Notes: generated by a model not told the origin, from the sequence alone. DNA of 64,000 nt from Bog-756 sp963777665 (GCA_963777665.1 CAVZRJ010000005.1:204568-268567), one strand, 5' to 3'. Positions 35,331-44,496 are shown, counted from the first letter of the stretch. Translations and numbers: made by a program.

Positions 35331-35900
35331 ATGGACGACGACCTCATCTCACTCGTGGTCTCCGATGCCGCCGTGCACATGTCCAAGGCGGTCGAGCACA
35401 CCCAGGGCGAGTTCAGCGCCATCCGCACCGGGAGGGCGACCCCGGCACTCGTCGAGCACCTGAAGGTCGACTACTACGGCACCGAGACCGAACTGCGCCA
35501 GATGGCCGGCTTCAGCGTCCCCGAGGCCCGCCTGCTGGTGGTCTCCCCGTACGACAAGGGATCCCTCGGCGCCATCGAGAAGGCGCTCCAGGGTTCCGAC
35601 CTGGGCATCACCCCCTCCAACGACGGAACCGTGATCCGGCTCTCCTTCCCGGTGCCCACCGAGCAGCGCCGCCGGGAGCTGGTCAAGGTCGTCAAGCAGA
35701 AGGCGGAGGATGGCAAGGTGGGGGTACGCAACGCGCGCCGTGCCGCCCGGCACGAGCTCGAGGCGATGCACAAGGACGGCGATCTCTCGAGCGATGAGCT
35801 CGAGCGGGTGGAGAAGGATCTTGAGCGACTCACCCAGGACCACGTGGCGGCGATCGACCGGCAGCTCACCCACAAGGAGCAGGAGCTCCTCGAGATCTGA
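35331..35900 (+). CDS. frr: Ribosome recycling factor
   Basis: Splits post-termination ribosomes together with EF-G. The 189 residues have the opening 'MSKAVEHTQGEFSAIRTGRATPALVE', 'LVVSPYDKGSLGAIEKALQGSDLGITPSNDG' type core, and the helical hairpin 'VVKQKAEDGKVGVRNARRAARHELE'. ATG 35331 is chosen because of the TACGCT box 9 nt upstream and the family length of about 185. The uppS gene that often follows frr is absent; cdsA comes next. Confidence 0.95.
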   Translation: MDDDLISLVVSDAAVHMSKAVEHTQGEFSAIRTGRATPALVEHLKVDYYGTETELRQMAGFSVPEARLLVVSPYDKGSLGAIEKALQGSDLGITPSNDGTVIRLSFPVPTEQRRRELVKVVKQKAEDGKVGVRNARRAARHELEAMHKDGDLSSDELERVEKDLERLTQDHVAAIDRQLTHKEQELLEI

Positions 35901-36014
35901 CCTCAGCCGGGCCCGCTCCGGCAGCGACACCGATCAGCACACGGACCGGCAACGAGCAACGAGCAACGAGATGGCCAGGACGGCCGGCCCGTTCCTGGGG
36001 AGGAAGCAAACGAC

Positions 36015-38105
36015 GTGGACAACGGCCCGGACCGGGAAGAGGACGATCTGACCAGGACCGACACCCCTGTGGTGCGACCAGAGCCGACCGGCCCGGCCAC
36101 GGACCGGGTGCGGATCGTGGGCGCCGAGACCGCCGCGGAGATCACCTCCGAGATCCCTGTCGTGCCGCCCGAAGAGGGCGAAGCCGACGAGCCGGGATCC
36201 TCTTCGGTCCGGATCCTCGACGAGACGTCCGGTGCCGATGCCGGTGTCGAGCCGGTGGCGCCTGGCCAGACCGCAGTGCCCGGCGGGAGTGCGGCCGCCA
36301 CCGAGCTCCCCCACTGGACCGAGCCTCCCACCGGCCAGGTTCCCGCCGTGCTCTCCAGGGAACCGGAGGAGGGATCCGGGACCGGGATCCTGCCGCCCAG
36401 CTGGCGGGAGGAGGACGCCGACTGGACCGCTCACGAGGAGGCCTTCGAGCCGTCCATGTTCAGCGGCGAGCACAGCACCCTCGGCTCGCTCGACGAGACC
36501 CACGGCACCGACGCCGAGCGGCGGCCCTGGGAGTTCGACCTCGGCTCGGTGAAGCCGGGCGCTCCCAGCCCCGGTGCCGCCCACCCCCCCGGAACGGCCG
36601 TCGATCCGATCACCGAGCCGGTCGAGGTGGCGAGGCGGGGGTCCGACCCCGGCCCCGAGGAACACCCGGCGTCCGACGCCGCCGCAAGCTGGGGTGCGAC
36701 CACCTGGGAGCCGATCCCCACTGCCGACCCTGCCACCGGGCAGGGCATACCCCACGAGGCAGGGGGCGCAGACGACGCGGATGCGTGGGCCCATGAGGGA
36801 GCACCACCCGATCCGGATGCGTCCGAGCGGGACCGTCCGAGCGGCACCGAACCGGTGGAACGTGCTCGCCGGAGCGGCCTCCGCCCGACGCGACTGCGCG
36901 CCAAGCGTCCCGACCAGGCCGCCGATGCCCCGAGTGCCGAGCTCGCGGGTGCCTCGGTCACCGATGTCCCGGGCGCCGGACGGCCGAAGGACGTGGCCGC
37001 GCTGGCGGCCGCCGACCGGACCGCCGAGCGCGCGAGCGACCAGGAGGCGGAGGACGCCGTCGACCGATCCGCGGGTGCGGTGTTCGCCACCGGCCAGGAA
37101 GCCGCTACCGCGACCACGGCGGTTCCGACCGGTTCGCGTCGGCGTCGGTCGATGCGCCGACCGCCATCCGACGGATCGCGCCCCCTGCGCAGCAGCAACG
37201 GCCCGTACACGCCCGAGGTGACCGGCGGCGGACCCCCGTCACCCCCGGAGCGGCACCGGCCCGATTCGGCCGGCCGTGCATCCGGGGCGGGGACCGGCAT
37301 CGGCGTGCGCGTGGGCACCGGCATTGCCGTCGCGGTCGTGGCCCTGGTCGCGTTCAAGATCGGCACCGTGACCTCGTTGATCCTCAGTCTCATCGTCGTC
37401 ACCTTCGCCGCCGGCGAATGTTTCGCCGTCCTGCGGAGGGTCGGCTACCACCCGGCCACCCTCCTCGGGCTCGCCGGCACCATCTCGCTGATGCTCGGTG
37501 CCTATGCCAAGGGGGTCGCCGCCCTCCCCCTCGTGATGGTCCTCGTCACCGTCTTCACGCTGGTCTGGTACCTGCTCGGGATCGAACGCGGCTCGCCGGT
37601 GGCCGGCACTGCGGCGACCCTCCTGACGGTCGCATGGGTCTCCTTGCTCGGCGCCTACGCCGGGCTCCTGCTCTCACCCTCGACCTTCCCGGACCGGCAC
37701 GGTATCGCCTTCCTCCTCGGCGCCATCATCGCCACCGTGGCCAACGACGTGGGGGCCCTCGTCGTGGGCCGCTGGATCGGTAGTCGGCCGCTGGCGCCGA
37801 CGATCAGTCCGAACAAGACCTGGGAGGGACTGGTCGGAGGCGCCGTGATCACGGTCGTGGTCTCCACCATCGCGGTAGGAGCGATCCACCCGTGGACACC
37901 CTCTAAGGCAGCGCTGCTGGGGCTGGTGGTGGCCGTTGTCGCCCCCATCGGCGACTTGAGCGAGTCCCTGCTCAAGCGAGATCTCCGCCTCAAGGACATG
38001 GGGACGCTGCTGCCCGGGCACGGCGGTGTCCTCGACCGGGTCGACGCGCTGCTCTTCGTGCTCCCGGCCACGTACTACCTGGTGCGCGCCCTCAATATCG
38101 GGTGA
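36015..38105 (+). CDS. cdsA: Phosphatidate cytidylyltransferase with ~410-residue N-terminal extension
   Basis: Makes CDP-diacylglycerol from phosphatidate and CTP at the membrane. The C-terminal 280 residues form the enzyme, with about eight membrane helices, 'SPNKTWEGLVGG' and the signature 'GDLSESLLKRDLRLKDMGTLLPGHGG.LDRVDA'. The first 410 residues are acidic, Pro/Glu/Asp/Ala-rich, without helices and probably disordered in the cytoplasm. The GTG at 36015 has GGGAGG about 10 nt before it; a start closer to the enzyme domain is possible, but no better site stands out. The stop overlaps dxr as GTGA. Confidence 0.92.
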   Translation: MDNGPDREEDDLTRTDTPVVRPEPTGPATDRVRIVGAETAAEITSEIPVVPPEEGEADEPGSSSVRILDETSGADAGVEPVAPGQTAVPGGSAAATELPHWTEPPTGQVPAVLSREPEEGSGTGILPPSWREEDADWTAHEEAFEPSMFSGEHSTLGSLDETHGTDAERRPWEFDLGSVKPGAPSPGAAHPPGTAVDPITEPVEVARRGSDPGPEEHPASDAAASWGATTWEPIPTADPATGQGIPHEAGGADDADAWAHEGAPPDPDASERDRPSGTEPVERARRSGLRPTRLRAKRPDQAADAPSAELAGASVTDVPGAGRPKDVAALAAADRTAERASDQEAEDAVDRSAGAVFATGQEAATATTAVPTGSRRRRSMRRPPSDGSRPLRSSNGPYTPEVTGGGPPSPPERHRPDSAGRASGAGTGIGVRVGTGIAVAVVALVAFKIGTVTSLILSLIVVTFAAGECFAVLRRVGYHPATLLGLAGTISLMLGAYAKGVAALPLVMVLVTVFTLVWYLLGIERGSPVAGTAATLLTVAWVSLLGAYAGLLLSPSTFPDRHGIAFLLGAIIATVANDVGALVVGRWIGSRPLAPTISPNKTWEGLVGGAVITVVVSTIAVGAIHPWTPSKAALLGLVVAVVAPIGDLSESLLKRDLRLKDMGTLLPGHGGVLDRVDALLFVLPATYYLVRALNIG

Positions 38106-39355
38106 CTTTCGGGCAGGCTGGAGGGATGCACCCCCCGACCGGTGACCCCGGCGCCGCCCCTCCCCCTCCGGGCATCGGAACCGGACCGGTGTCGGTCAGC
38201 GTGGTCGGGTCCACCGGGTCGATCGGGACCCAGACCCTCGAAGTGGTGGAGTCATCGCCGGACCGGTTCGACGTGGTCGCGCTCGGTGCGCAGCGCTCGG
38301 TGGATGCGCTCGTGCTCCAGGCCCGCAAGTTCCGGCCCGCGGTGGTGGCCATCGGCGACCCGTCGCTCGCGGTGGAGCTGGCCGAGCGGCTGCCCGCGGG
38401 CATCGAGGTGCTGGCCGGGACCGACGGGCTTGCGTCCATCGCGACGGTTGCCGACGTGGTGGTCAACGGCGTCGTCGGGTTCGCCGGCCTGAGCGTCACC
38501 CTTGCCGCCCTCGAGGCCGGCCGGCGTCTGGCCCTCGCCAACAAGGAGTCGATCATCGCCGGCGCGCAGGTGGTGGCCCGGGCCCGCCGGACACCCGGGG
38601 CCGAGATCATCCCGGTCGACTCAGAGCATTGCGCGCTCCACCAGTGCCTGCGCGCCGGACGCGCGGATGACGTGGCCCGCCTGCTGCTGACCGCTTCCGG
38701 GGGACCCTTCCGTGGCCGGAGCGCCGAAGCGCTGCTCTCGGTCGGGGTGGCCGAGGCGCTCTCCCATCCGACGTGGGCCATGGGGCCGAAGATCACGGTC
38801 GACTCGTCGACCCTCATGAACAAGGGCCTCGAGGTGATCGAGGCCCACGAGCTCTTCGGGGTCCCCTACGACGCCATCGACGTGGTGGTCCATCCCCAGT
38901 CCGTGGTCCACTCGATGGTCGAATTTGCCGATGGAGCCGTCGTGGCCCAGCTGTCCCTTCCAGACATGCGACTCCCCATCGGGTATGCCCTGGCCTACCC
39001 GGACCGCCTACCCGAGGCCTTTGGGGCCATCGATTGGGCCCGGCTCTCCGTCCTCGAATTCGAACCACCCGACCGGACGGCGTTCCCCTGCCTCGACCTG
39101 GCCTTCCGGGCCGGACGAACCGGCGACCTGGCCCCGGCATGGCTCAACGCGGCGAACGAGGTGGCGGTCGCCGCCTTCCTCGCAGGGCGCATCGGCTGGC
39201 CGTCCATCGCCCGGGTGGTGGAGGCCACCCTCGACCTCTACGAGCCCGGTAGTGGCAGCAGGGGGTCCGATCGCTCGGTCGACGACGTGCTCGATGCCGA
39301 CGCCGCCGCCCGCCGCTTCGCCGAGCAGGTCGTCGGGGCAGGGGAGGCGGCGTGA
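38102..39355 (+). CDS. dxr: 1-deoxy-D-xylulose 5-phosphate reductoisomerase
   Basis: The committed step of the MEP isoprenoid pathway, forming MEP with NADPH. It has the nucleotide motif 'VVGSTGSIGTQTLEVV', 'LANKESIIAGAQ', the metal/substrate site 'IIPVDSEHCALHQCL', 'LLTASGGPFRG' and 'KITVDSSTLMNKGLEVIEAHELF'. I use GTG 38102, which overlaps the cdsA stop (GTGA); the ATG at 38126 is an alternative but GGAGGG abuts it without spacing. The product is 417 residues. rseP follows with another GTGA overlap, and ispG of the same pathway is the next gene. Confidence 0.95.
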   Translation: MTFGQAGGMHPPTGDPGAAPPPPGIGTGPVSVSVVGSTGSIGTQTLEVVESSPDRFDVVALGAQRSVDALVLQARKFRPAVVAIGDPSLAVELAERLPAGIEVLAGTDGLASIATVADVVVNGVVGFAGLSVTLAALEAGRRLALANKESIIAGAQVVARARRTPGAEIIPVDSEHCALHQCLRAGRADDVARLLLTASGGPFRGRSAEALLSVGVAEALSHPTWAMGPKITVDSSTLMNKGLEVIEAHELFGVPYDAIDVVVHPQSVVHSMVEFADGAVVAQLSLPDMRLPIGYALAYPDRLPEAFGAIDWARLSVLEFEPPDRTAFPCLDLAFRAGRTGDLAPAWLNAANEVAVAAFLAGRIGWPSIARVVEATLDLYEPGSGSRGSDRSVDDVLDADAAARRFAEQVVGAGEAA

Positions 39356-40683
39356 GCAGTCCCCCCGGCACCATCGTGCGCGACCCGGCCAACGCCCCCC
39401 CGGGGGCACCCCCCGGCACCGGAGGCGCACCGAAGTCCGCCCGGCGCTCCGTCATCGAACTGCTCGCGGCCGTCGCCGTGCTGGTGGCGCTCGCGGTGGC
39501 ATCCGGGCAGGGCGATCTGCTCGTGGTCGTCGTCTGCCTCATCGTCATCGTGATGCTCCACGAGTTCGGCCACCTCCTGGCGGCCAAGCACGGCGGGATG
39601 AAGGTCACCGAGTACTTCCTCGGGTTCGGCCCCCGATTGTGGTCCTTCCGTCGGGGTGAGACCGAGTACGGCATCAAGGCCATTCCCCTGGGCGGATACG
39701 TGAAGATCCCGGGGATGACCAACCTCGAGGAGGTCGACCCGGCGGACGAGGCGCGCACCTACCGGGAGCAGCCGTTCCGTGCCCGCCTGCTGGTGGCGGT
39801 GGCGGGCTCGGCCATGCATTTCCTGATGGCGTTCGTGCTGTTGTGGGCCCTGTTGACCTTCGTCGGGCTGCCGAACGCCAACCAGGTCCAGATCCAGAGC
39901 CTTTCCCAGGTGGGGAGCGGGCCCGGCCCGGCCCAGGTGGCCGGGGTGCGCCCGGGCGACATCGTGGTGTCCCTCGACGGGCGGCCGGTCCGGGGGAACA
40001 GCGATGCCCTGATCTCGGCGATCCATGACCACCCCGGTCGCACGGTCACCCTGGTGGTCGACCGGAACGGCACCACCCACACCCTGGTGGTGACGCCGGC
40101 CGACGGCAGGACCGCCCACGAGCAAGGGGCCGCCGCTCCGCCGGGAACCGCCCCGTTCGGTCTGATCGGGGTCAGCTTCGGCTCGCCGACCCAGCGTGTC
40201 GGACCGCTGCGGGCCGTCGCATCCTCGGGCGCCGAGTTCGTGCACATCTCCTGGGCCTCGGTGGTCGGCATCGCCCACCTGTTCAGTCCGGCCGGGGTCG
40301 CCCAACGGATCAACCAGGTGACCAGCGCCAAGGCCGCGAGCCAGGCGACGGCCAATGGCACCCGGGTCCAGTCGATCGTGGGCGTCGTCCAGACGGCACG
40401 GGATGCAGCACAGGCCGGCATCGGCAGCCTGCTCACGATCCTCATCGTGATCAATCTGTTCCTCGGAATCTTCAACCTCTTCCCGATGCTGCCGCTCGAC
40501 GGCGGTCACGTGGCCATCGCCGTCTACGAGAAGATCCGCACCGGTCGGCGCGCGGTTCCCTATCGGGCAGACGTCGCACGGTTGATGCCGGTCACCTGGG
40601 CATTCATGCTCTTCCTCTTCGTCCTCGTCTCGACCGCCCTGCTCAACGACATCGTCCACCCCATGGGCAACCCGTTCGGCTGA
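39352..40683 (+). CDS. rseP: Site-2 protease RseP/RIP
   Basis: An intramembrane zinc metalloprotease that cleaves anti-sigma factors and leftover signal peptides. The 443 residues contain the zinc motif HEFGH in 'IVIVMLHEFGHLLAAKHGG' in the first core helix, a PDZ domain ('GVRPGDIVVSLDGRPVRGNSDALISAIHDHPG'), and the second site 'NLFPMLPLDGGHV' near the C-terminus, where Asp is the third ligand. GTG 39352 overlaps dxr. The dxr-rseP-ispG order is typical of actinobacteria. Confidence 0.94.
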   Translation: MSSPPGTIVRDPANAPPGAPPGTGGAPKSARRSVIELLAAVAVLVALAVASGQGDLLVVVVCLIVIVMLHEFGHLLAAKHGGMKVTEYFLGFGPRLWSFRRGETEYGIKAIPLGGYVKIPGMTNLEEVDPADEARTYREQPFRARLLVAVAGSAMHFLMAFVLLWALLTFVGLPNANQVQIQSLSQVGSGPGPAQVAGVRPGDIVVSLDGRPVRGNSDALISAIHDHPGRTVTLVVDRNGTTHTLVVTPADGRTAHEQGAAAPPGTAPFGLIGVSFGSPTQRVGPLRAVASSGAEFVHISWASVVGIAHLFSPAGVAQRINQVTSAKAASQATANGTRVQSIVGVVQTARDAAQAGIGSLLTILIVINLFLGIFNLFPMLPLDGGHVAIAVYEKIRTGRRAVPYRADVARLMPVTWAFMLFLFVLVSTALLNDIVHPMGNPFG

Positions 40684-40707
40684 TGCGGGTCTGACAGCGG
40701 CCCTCAG

Positions 40708-40713
40708 TAGCAT
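40708..40713 (+). promoter_or_regulatory. -10 box of ispG (leaderless start)
   Basis: TAGCAT ends 6 nt before the ATG at 40720. Confidence 0.5.
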
Positions 40714-40719
40714 GGTGGG

Positions 40720-41964
40720 ATGGCACGGACGGCCCGGACCCTGAGCGAGCGGCGGCCGACGCGTCAGATCCACGTGGGCAACGTCGCCGTCGGGGGCGGC
40801 GCGCCGGTGACCGTCCAGTCGATGACGACCACCAAGACCGCCGACGCCGAGGCGACCCTCACCCAGATCTACGCGTTGGCCGCGGCAGGCGCCGACCTGG
40901 TGCGGTGCACCTGCAACGACGAGGCGGCAGCCGTTGGGCTGGCCCGGATCGTCCCCCGCTCGCCGGTACCGATCATCGCGGACATCCACTTCCACCACGA
41001 GATGGCCCTCGCAGCCCTCGAGGCCGGGGTGCAGGGCCTGCGCCTCAATCCGGGCAACCTGCGCAAGGTGCACGAGATCAAGCAGGTGGCCGCCGAAGCA
41101 AAGGACCGGGGCGTGCCGATCCGGATCGGGGTCAATGCCGGCTCCCTCCATCCCGAGCTCTTCAAGCGCTTCGGCGGGGCAACTCCCGAGGCCCTGGTCG
41201 AGTCGGCCCGGATGGAGCTCGCCTACTTCGCGGAGGTCGACTTCGAGGACGTCAAGATCTCGGTCAAGGCATCATCGGTCCCTCTGATGATCGAGTCGTA
41301 CCGCCTCGCCTCGGAGACCTTCGACCACCCGCTGCACCTCGGGGTGACCGAGGCCGGTCCTCCGCCCGCGGGACTGTTGAAGGGCACCGCCGGCATCGCC
41401 ACCCTCCTGGCAGAGGGCATCGGCGACACCATCCGCTACTCGCTGACCGCCGACCCGGTCGAGGAGGCCCGCGCCGGCCGTCAGCTCCTCGAGGCCCTCA
41501 GCCTGCGCGAGCGTTCCGGGCTCGACCTCATCGCCTGCCCGAGCTGCGGCCGGGCCGAGATCGACGTGATCGCGGTGGCCAAGGCGGCCCAGGCGGCCCT
41601 CGAGGACCGGAACCTGCCCATCCAGGTGGCGGTCATGGGTTGCGTCGTCAACGGCCCCGGGGAGGCCCGCGAGGCGGACCTCGGCATCGCCGCCGGCCGC
41701 AAGCGCGGCCATCTGTTCATCAAGGGGAAGATCGTCCGGGTGGTCCCCGAAGACGAGATGGTCGAGGCGCTGGTGGCCGAGGCCGAACGGCTGGTGGCCG
41801 AAGGGGTCGAGGCCCGCTTGGCCGCGGCCGACGGGTCCGCGGAGGCAGAGGCAGAGGCGGACCGACGCGCCCTACTCGACGCCCGGGGGGCCGACGCGAA
41901 CGCCTCGGAGACCAAGGTCGCCCTCATCCGCAAGCGCTTCGGCGAGCAGGAGCCGACCGACTGA
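40720..41964 (+). CDS. ispG: 4-hydroxy-3-methylbut-2-enyl diphosphate synthase (IspG/GcpE)
   Basis: An iron-sulfur enzyme that makes HMBPP in the MEP pathway. The 414-residue protein begins 'RRPTRQIHVGNVAVGGGAPVTVQSMTTTKT', has 'IIADIHFHHEMALAALEAG', 'LRLNPGN', and the cluster ligands in 'LIACPSCGRAEID' and 'VMGCVVNGPGEA'. A C-terminal extension of about 30 residues is Ala/Glu/Asp-rich. It starts 6 nt after a TAGCAT box, so it has its own promoter despite following rseP by 36 nt. Confidence 0.96.
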   Translation: MARTARTLSERRPTRQIHVGNVAVGGGAPVTVQSMTTTKTADAEATLTQIYALAAAGADLVRCTCNDEAAAVGLARIVPRSPVPIIADIHFHHEMALAALEAGVQGLRLNPGNLRKVHEIKQVAAEAKDRGVPIRIGVNAGSLHPELFKRFGGATPEALVESARMELAYFAEVDFEDVKISVKASSVPLMIESYRLASETFDHPLHLGVTEAGPPPAGLLKGTAGIATLLAEGIGDTIRYSLTADPVEEARAGRQLLEALSLRERSGLDLIACPSCGRAEIDVIAVAKAAQAALEDRNLPIQVAVMGCVVNGPGEAREADLGIAAGRKRGHLFIKGKIVRVVPEDEMVEALVAEAERLVAEGVEARLAAADGSAEAEAEADRRALLDARGADANASETKVALIRKRFGEQEPTD

Positions 41965-42114
41965 GGGTGTGAAGCGAGGGTCGCAGCGGGCGCGTTTGCC
42001 GCTGCCGACCTGCTCGGAATGCCGATTCGGCTGGTTGTGGGGCCGGGGGGTGGGCGTCGCTCGCAGGGGCGCGAATTGGCACGTCACGACGGACGCGGCC
42101 CGGCCCGTCACTGC

Positions 42115-42120
42115 TATACT
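42115..42120 (+). promoter_or_regulatory. -10 box of the rimP-nusA-infB operon
   Basis: TATACT is the closest match to the sigma-70 consensus in the window. No good -35 element is seen 17 nt before it. It would start transcription near 42127. Confidence 0.5.
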
Positions 42121-42161
42121 TGCAGGTCTGCCGTTCGGTTTGGGGTGAAGTGACGCTGGAC

Positions 42162-42194
42162 AAGCGTGGGCGGACAGCCCACGCTTTTGTTTTG
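42162..42194 (+). terminator. Hairpin with T-tract in the rimP leader (possible attenuator)
   Basis: AAGCGTGGGC and GCCCACGCTT pair perfectly over 10 bp around a 5-nt loop, followed by TTGTTTTG. It has the shape of an intrinsic terminator and lies about 35 nt after the predicted transcription start and 130 nt before rimP. No gene ends just before it, since ispG stops 197 nt upstream. It is therefore more likely to attenuate the rimP-nusA-infB operon than to end ispG transcription. Confidence 0.6.
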
Positions 42195-42326
42195 CTCGCA
42201 CACACCTCCTCCCGAGGGGCAGCGAGGGTCGGTTGCGCTCGGTCGCCGACTCCCGGGCACCACAGGAAGACACACGACGGACACCCACAGACGCCGGACA
42301 CGGACATCGGAGAGGAGGCAGCACAG

Positions 42327-42857
42327 ATGGTCGAGGATCTCTTCGCCGCGCTCGAGCCGACGGTGACCGCCTGCGATCTCGAGCTGGTCGACGTGGTGCT
42401 CGTGTCGGGGGTGCTCCAGGTCACGGTGGACCGCGAGGGTGGTGTCGATCTCGAGGCCCTGACCGACGCCAGCCGAGCTGTCTCGGCCGTGCTCGACGAT
42501 CTGGACCCGGTTCCCGGCCGCTACTCGCTCGAGGTCTCGAGCCCGGGCATCGAACGGACCCTCCGGACGCCCGCGCACTTCATCAAGGCGGTGGGCGCCA
42601 CCGTGAGCATCAAGACCCGCCCCCAGGTGCCCGGCGACCGACGCAGGCGCGGCACCCTGTTGGAGGCAGACGAGGGCGGCTTCCTGCTCGACGTCGACGG
42701 TTCCGACGACACCCCGTTGCGGGTGGCCTACCGCGACATCGACCGGGCGCGGACGGTCTTCGTCTGGGGCGCGGACGACCGTACCCTGGGCAGGCCCTCC
42801 GGAAAGAGGGCGCAGAAGAAGGCGGCGGAGAAGAGGAAGCAGGTCGTGACCCCATGA
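42327..42857 (+). CDS. rimP: Ribosome maturation factor RimP
   Basis: Assists 30S assembly. The 176 residues include 'DLELVDVVLVSGVLQVTVDREGGVDLEALTDASRAVSAVLDD' type N-domain and the signature 'YSLEVSSPGIERTLRTPAHF'. The C-terminus is a Lys/Arg-rich tail ('GKRAQKKAAEKRKQ'). ATG 42327 has GGAGG 8 nt upstream. The stop overlaps nusA as ATGA. It is the first gene of the rimP-nusA-ylxR-infB-rbfA-truB-ribF unit. Confidence 0.94.
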   Translation: MVEDLFAALEPTVTACDLELVDVVLVSGVLQVTVDREGGVDLEALTDASRAVSAVLDDLDPVPGRYSLEVSSPGIERTLRTPAHFIKAVGATVSIKTRPQVPGDRRRRGTLLEADEGGFLLDVDGSDDTPLRVAYRDIDRARTVFVWGADDRTLGRPSGKRAQKKAAEKRKQVVTP

Positions 42858-44140
42858 GCAAGACGAACTTCGAGTTCCTCGACGCGCTCGGCCAGATCGC
42901 GCGCGACAAGGGCATCTCGGTCGAGACCCTGCTCGACGCCCTGGCCAACGCCCTCGTCGCCGCCTACAAGCGCCGTCCCGACGCGGCCGAGGAGGCTGTG
43001 GTCACCATCGATCCCGACTCGGGTGAGATCCGCGTCTACGGCCAGGAGCTCGACGACGACGGCAACGTGGTCCGCGAGTGGGACGACACGCCCGACGATT
43101 TCGGGCGCATCGCTGCCCAGACCGCCAAGCAGGTCATCCTGCAGCGCATCCGCGAGGTCGAGCGAGACCTCAAGTACGAGGAGTACGCCGGGCGGGAGGG
43201 GGACATCGTGACCGGCATCGTCCAGCAGACCGACAACCGGTACACGCTGCTCGATCTGGGGAAGGTCGAAGCGCTGCTCCCTCAGGCCGAGCAGGTCTCC
43301 TACGAGCGCTACGAGCACGGCGCGCGGCTCAAGGCCTACATCGTGGAGGTCCGTAAGACGACCAAGGGGCCCCAGATCGTGGTGAGTCGGAGCCACCCTG
43401 GCCTCATCAAGCGGCTCTTCGAGCTCGAGGTGCCCGAGATCTCCTCCGGCGCGGTAGAGATCAAGGCGGCCGCCCGCGAGCCGGGGCACCGGACCAAGAT
43501 CGCGGTGTGGTCGAACGACCCCAATGTCGATCCGGTCGGCGCCTGCGTGGGCGCCCGCGGCTCACGTGTTCGCATGGTGACCAACGAGTTGCGGGGCGAG
43601 CGGGTCGACGTCGTCCCCTATTCGGACGATCCGGTCGAGTTGATCCAGTCGGCGCTGGCTCCGGCGCGGGTGCGCGAGGTGCGCCTCGACGACGAGACAG
43701 GGACCGCCACGGTCATCGTGAGCGACTACCAGCTCTCGTTGGCCATCGGCAAGGAGGGTCAGAACGCCCGCCTGGCCGCCAGGCTGACCGGGTGGCGGAT
43801 CGACATCAAGAGTGAGACCCAGCTGGCCGACGAAGAGTCGGGGTACGCGGGCGAGGAGTGGGCCGAGGGCGAGTGGGTCCAGAACGATGCCGGGGAGATG
43901 GTCTGGCAGCCTGCCGAGGGCGGGACGGCCGTCTCGGCGAGCGAATGGTCCCAGGGCGCCGACGGCGCCGAGTCCCCGGAGGCTGCCGGAGTGCCTGCCG
44001 GAACCGGGTCCCCGGAGCCCGCGGGAGCGCCTGCTGGGGAGGTCGCAGTCCCGCCGACCGCCGGCGCCCCGGACGAGGAGGCCGCAGCCGTCCCGAGCGG
44101 AGAGGCCGCCGCCGGGAACAACGGAGAGGGTCCGGCATAG
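42854..44140 (+). CDS. nusA: Transcription termination/antitermination protein NusA
   Basis: Binds RNA polymerase and RNA to control pausing, termination and antitermination. The 428 residues have the N-terminal polymerase-binding domain, an S1 domain ('GREGDIVTGIVQQTDNRYTLLDLG'), and two KH domains ('DPVGACVGARGSRVRMVTNELRGERVDVV' and 'LAIGKEGQNARLAARLTGWRIDIKSE'). A tail of about 85 residues rich in Glu, Gly, Ala and Pro follows, without the acidic repeats of E. coli. ATG 42854 overlaps rimP. Confidence 0.95.
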   Translation: MSKTNFEFLDALGQIARDKGISVETLLDALANALVAAYKRRPDAAEEAVVTIDPDSGEIRVYGQELDDDGNVVREWDDTPDDFGRIAAQTAKQVILQRIREVERDLKYEEYAGREGDIVTGIVQQTDNRYTLLDLGKVEALLPQAEQVSYERYEHGARLKAYIVEVRKTTKGPQIVVSRSHPGLIKRLFELEVPEISSGAVEIKAAAREPGHRTKIAVWSNDPNVDPVGACVGARGSRVRMVTNELRGERVDVVPYSDDPVELIQSALAPARVREVRLDDETGTATVIVSDYQLSLAIGKEGQNARLAARLTGWRIDIKSETQLADEESGYAGEEWAEGEWVQNDAGEMVWQPAEGGTAVSASEWSQGADGAESPEAAGVPAGTGSPEPAGAPAGEVAVPPTAGAPDEEAAAVPSGEAAAGNNGEGPA

Positions 44141-44427
44141 TCCCTGAGCGGACCTGCATCGGGTGTCACCGGACGGGCGCGGTGGACGACATGGTCCGCG
44201 TCGTCCGCACCGAGGACGGGTCGCTGGCAATCGGTCGGCTGCTCCCCGGACGGGGGGCATGGCTGTGCGAGGGTGCCGCCTGCGTCGGCCTGGCGGAGAA
44301 GCGGCGGGCCTTCGACCGGGCCCTACGCAGTCCGGTGTCAGCCGCTGCCGTGGCGGCCCTGTACGAGGAGCTGAAGCAACCGGTGGAGGGGAAGGTGGTG
44401 CCGGGCTCGGAGGGCCAGGCACCGTGA
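44140..44427 (+). CDS. ylxR: YlxR-family (DUF448) protein
   Basis: A small RNA-binding-type protein usually found between nusA and infB. The family motifs 'PERTCIGCHR', 'MVRVVRTEDG' and 'GRGAWLCEGAACV' are all present, and the product is about 95 residues. The start is a problem: the first codon after the nusA stop in this frame is GTC (44140-44142), and no ATG, GTG or TTG lies near. GTC may be a miscalled GTG, or the start may be unusual. The stop lies 69 nt before infB. Confidence 0.82.
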   Translation, partial: VPERTCIGCHRTGAVDDMVRVVRTEDGSLAIGRLLPGRGAWLCEGAACVGLAEKRRAFDRALRSPVSAAAVAALYEELKQPVEGKVVPGSEGQAP

Positions 44428-44496
44428 TGTGCGAGGATAGGGGTTCGTATGTGCCTGTAGGCATCTGCGACGTCAAAGGAAGGGCAGTTACAGCCG

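Larger units (their letters stand above)
41965..42326 (+). other. Leader region between ispG and rimP
   Basis: No gene is seen in these 362 bases. They hold a clear -10 box (TATACT, 42115-42120), a hairpin with a T-rich 3' side at 42162-42194 and a ribosome site GGAGG at 42314-42318. Transcription from the -10 box would give a leader of about 200 nt before rimP. Confidence 0.7.
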
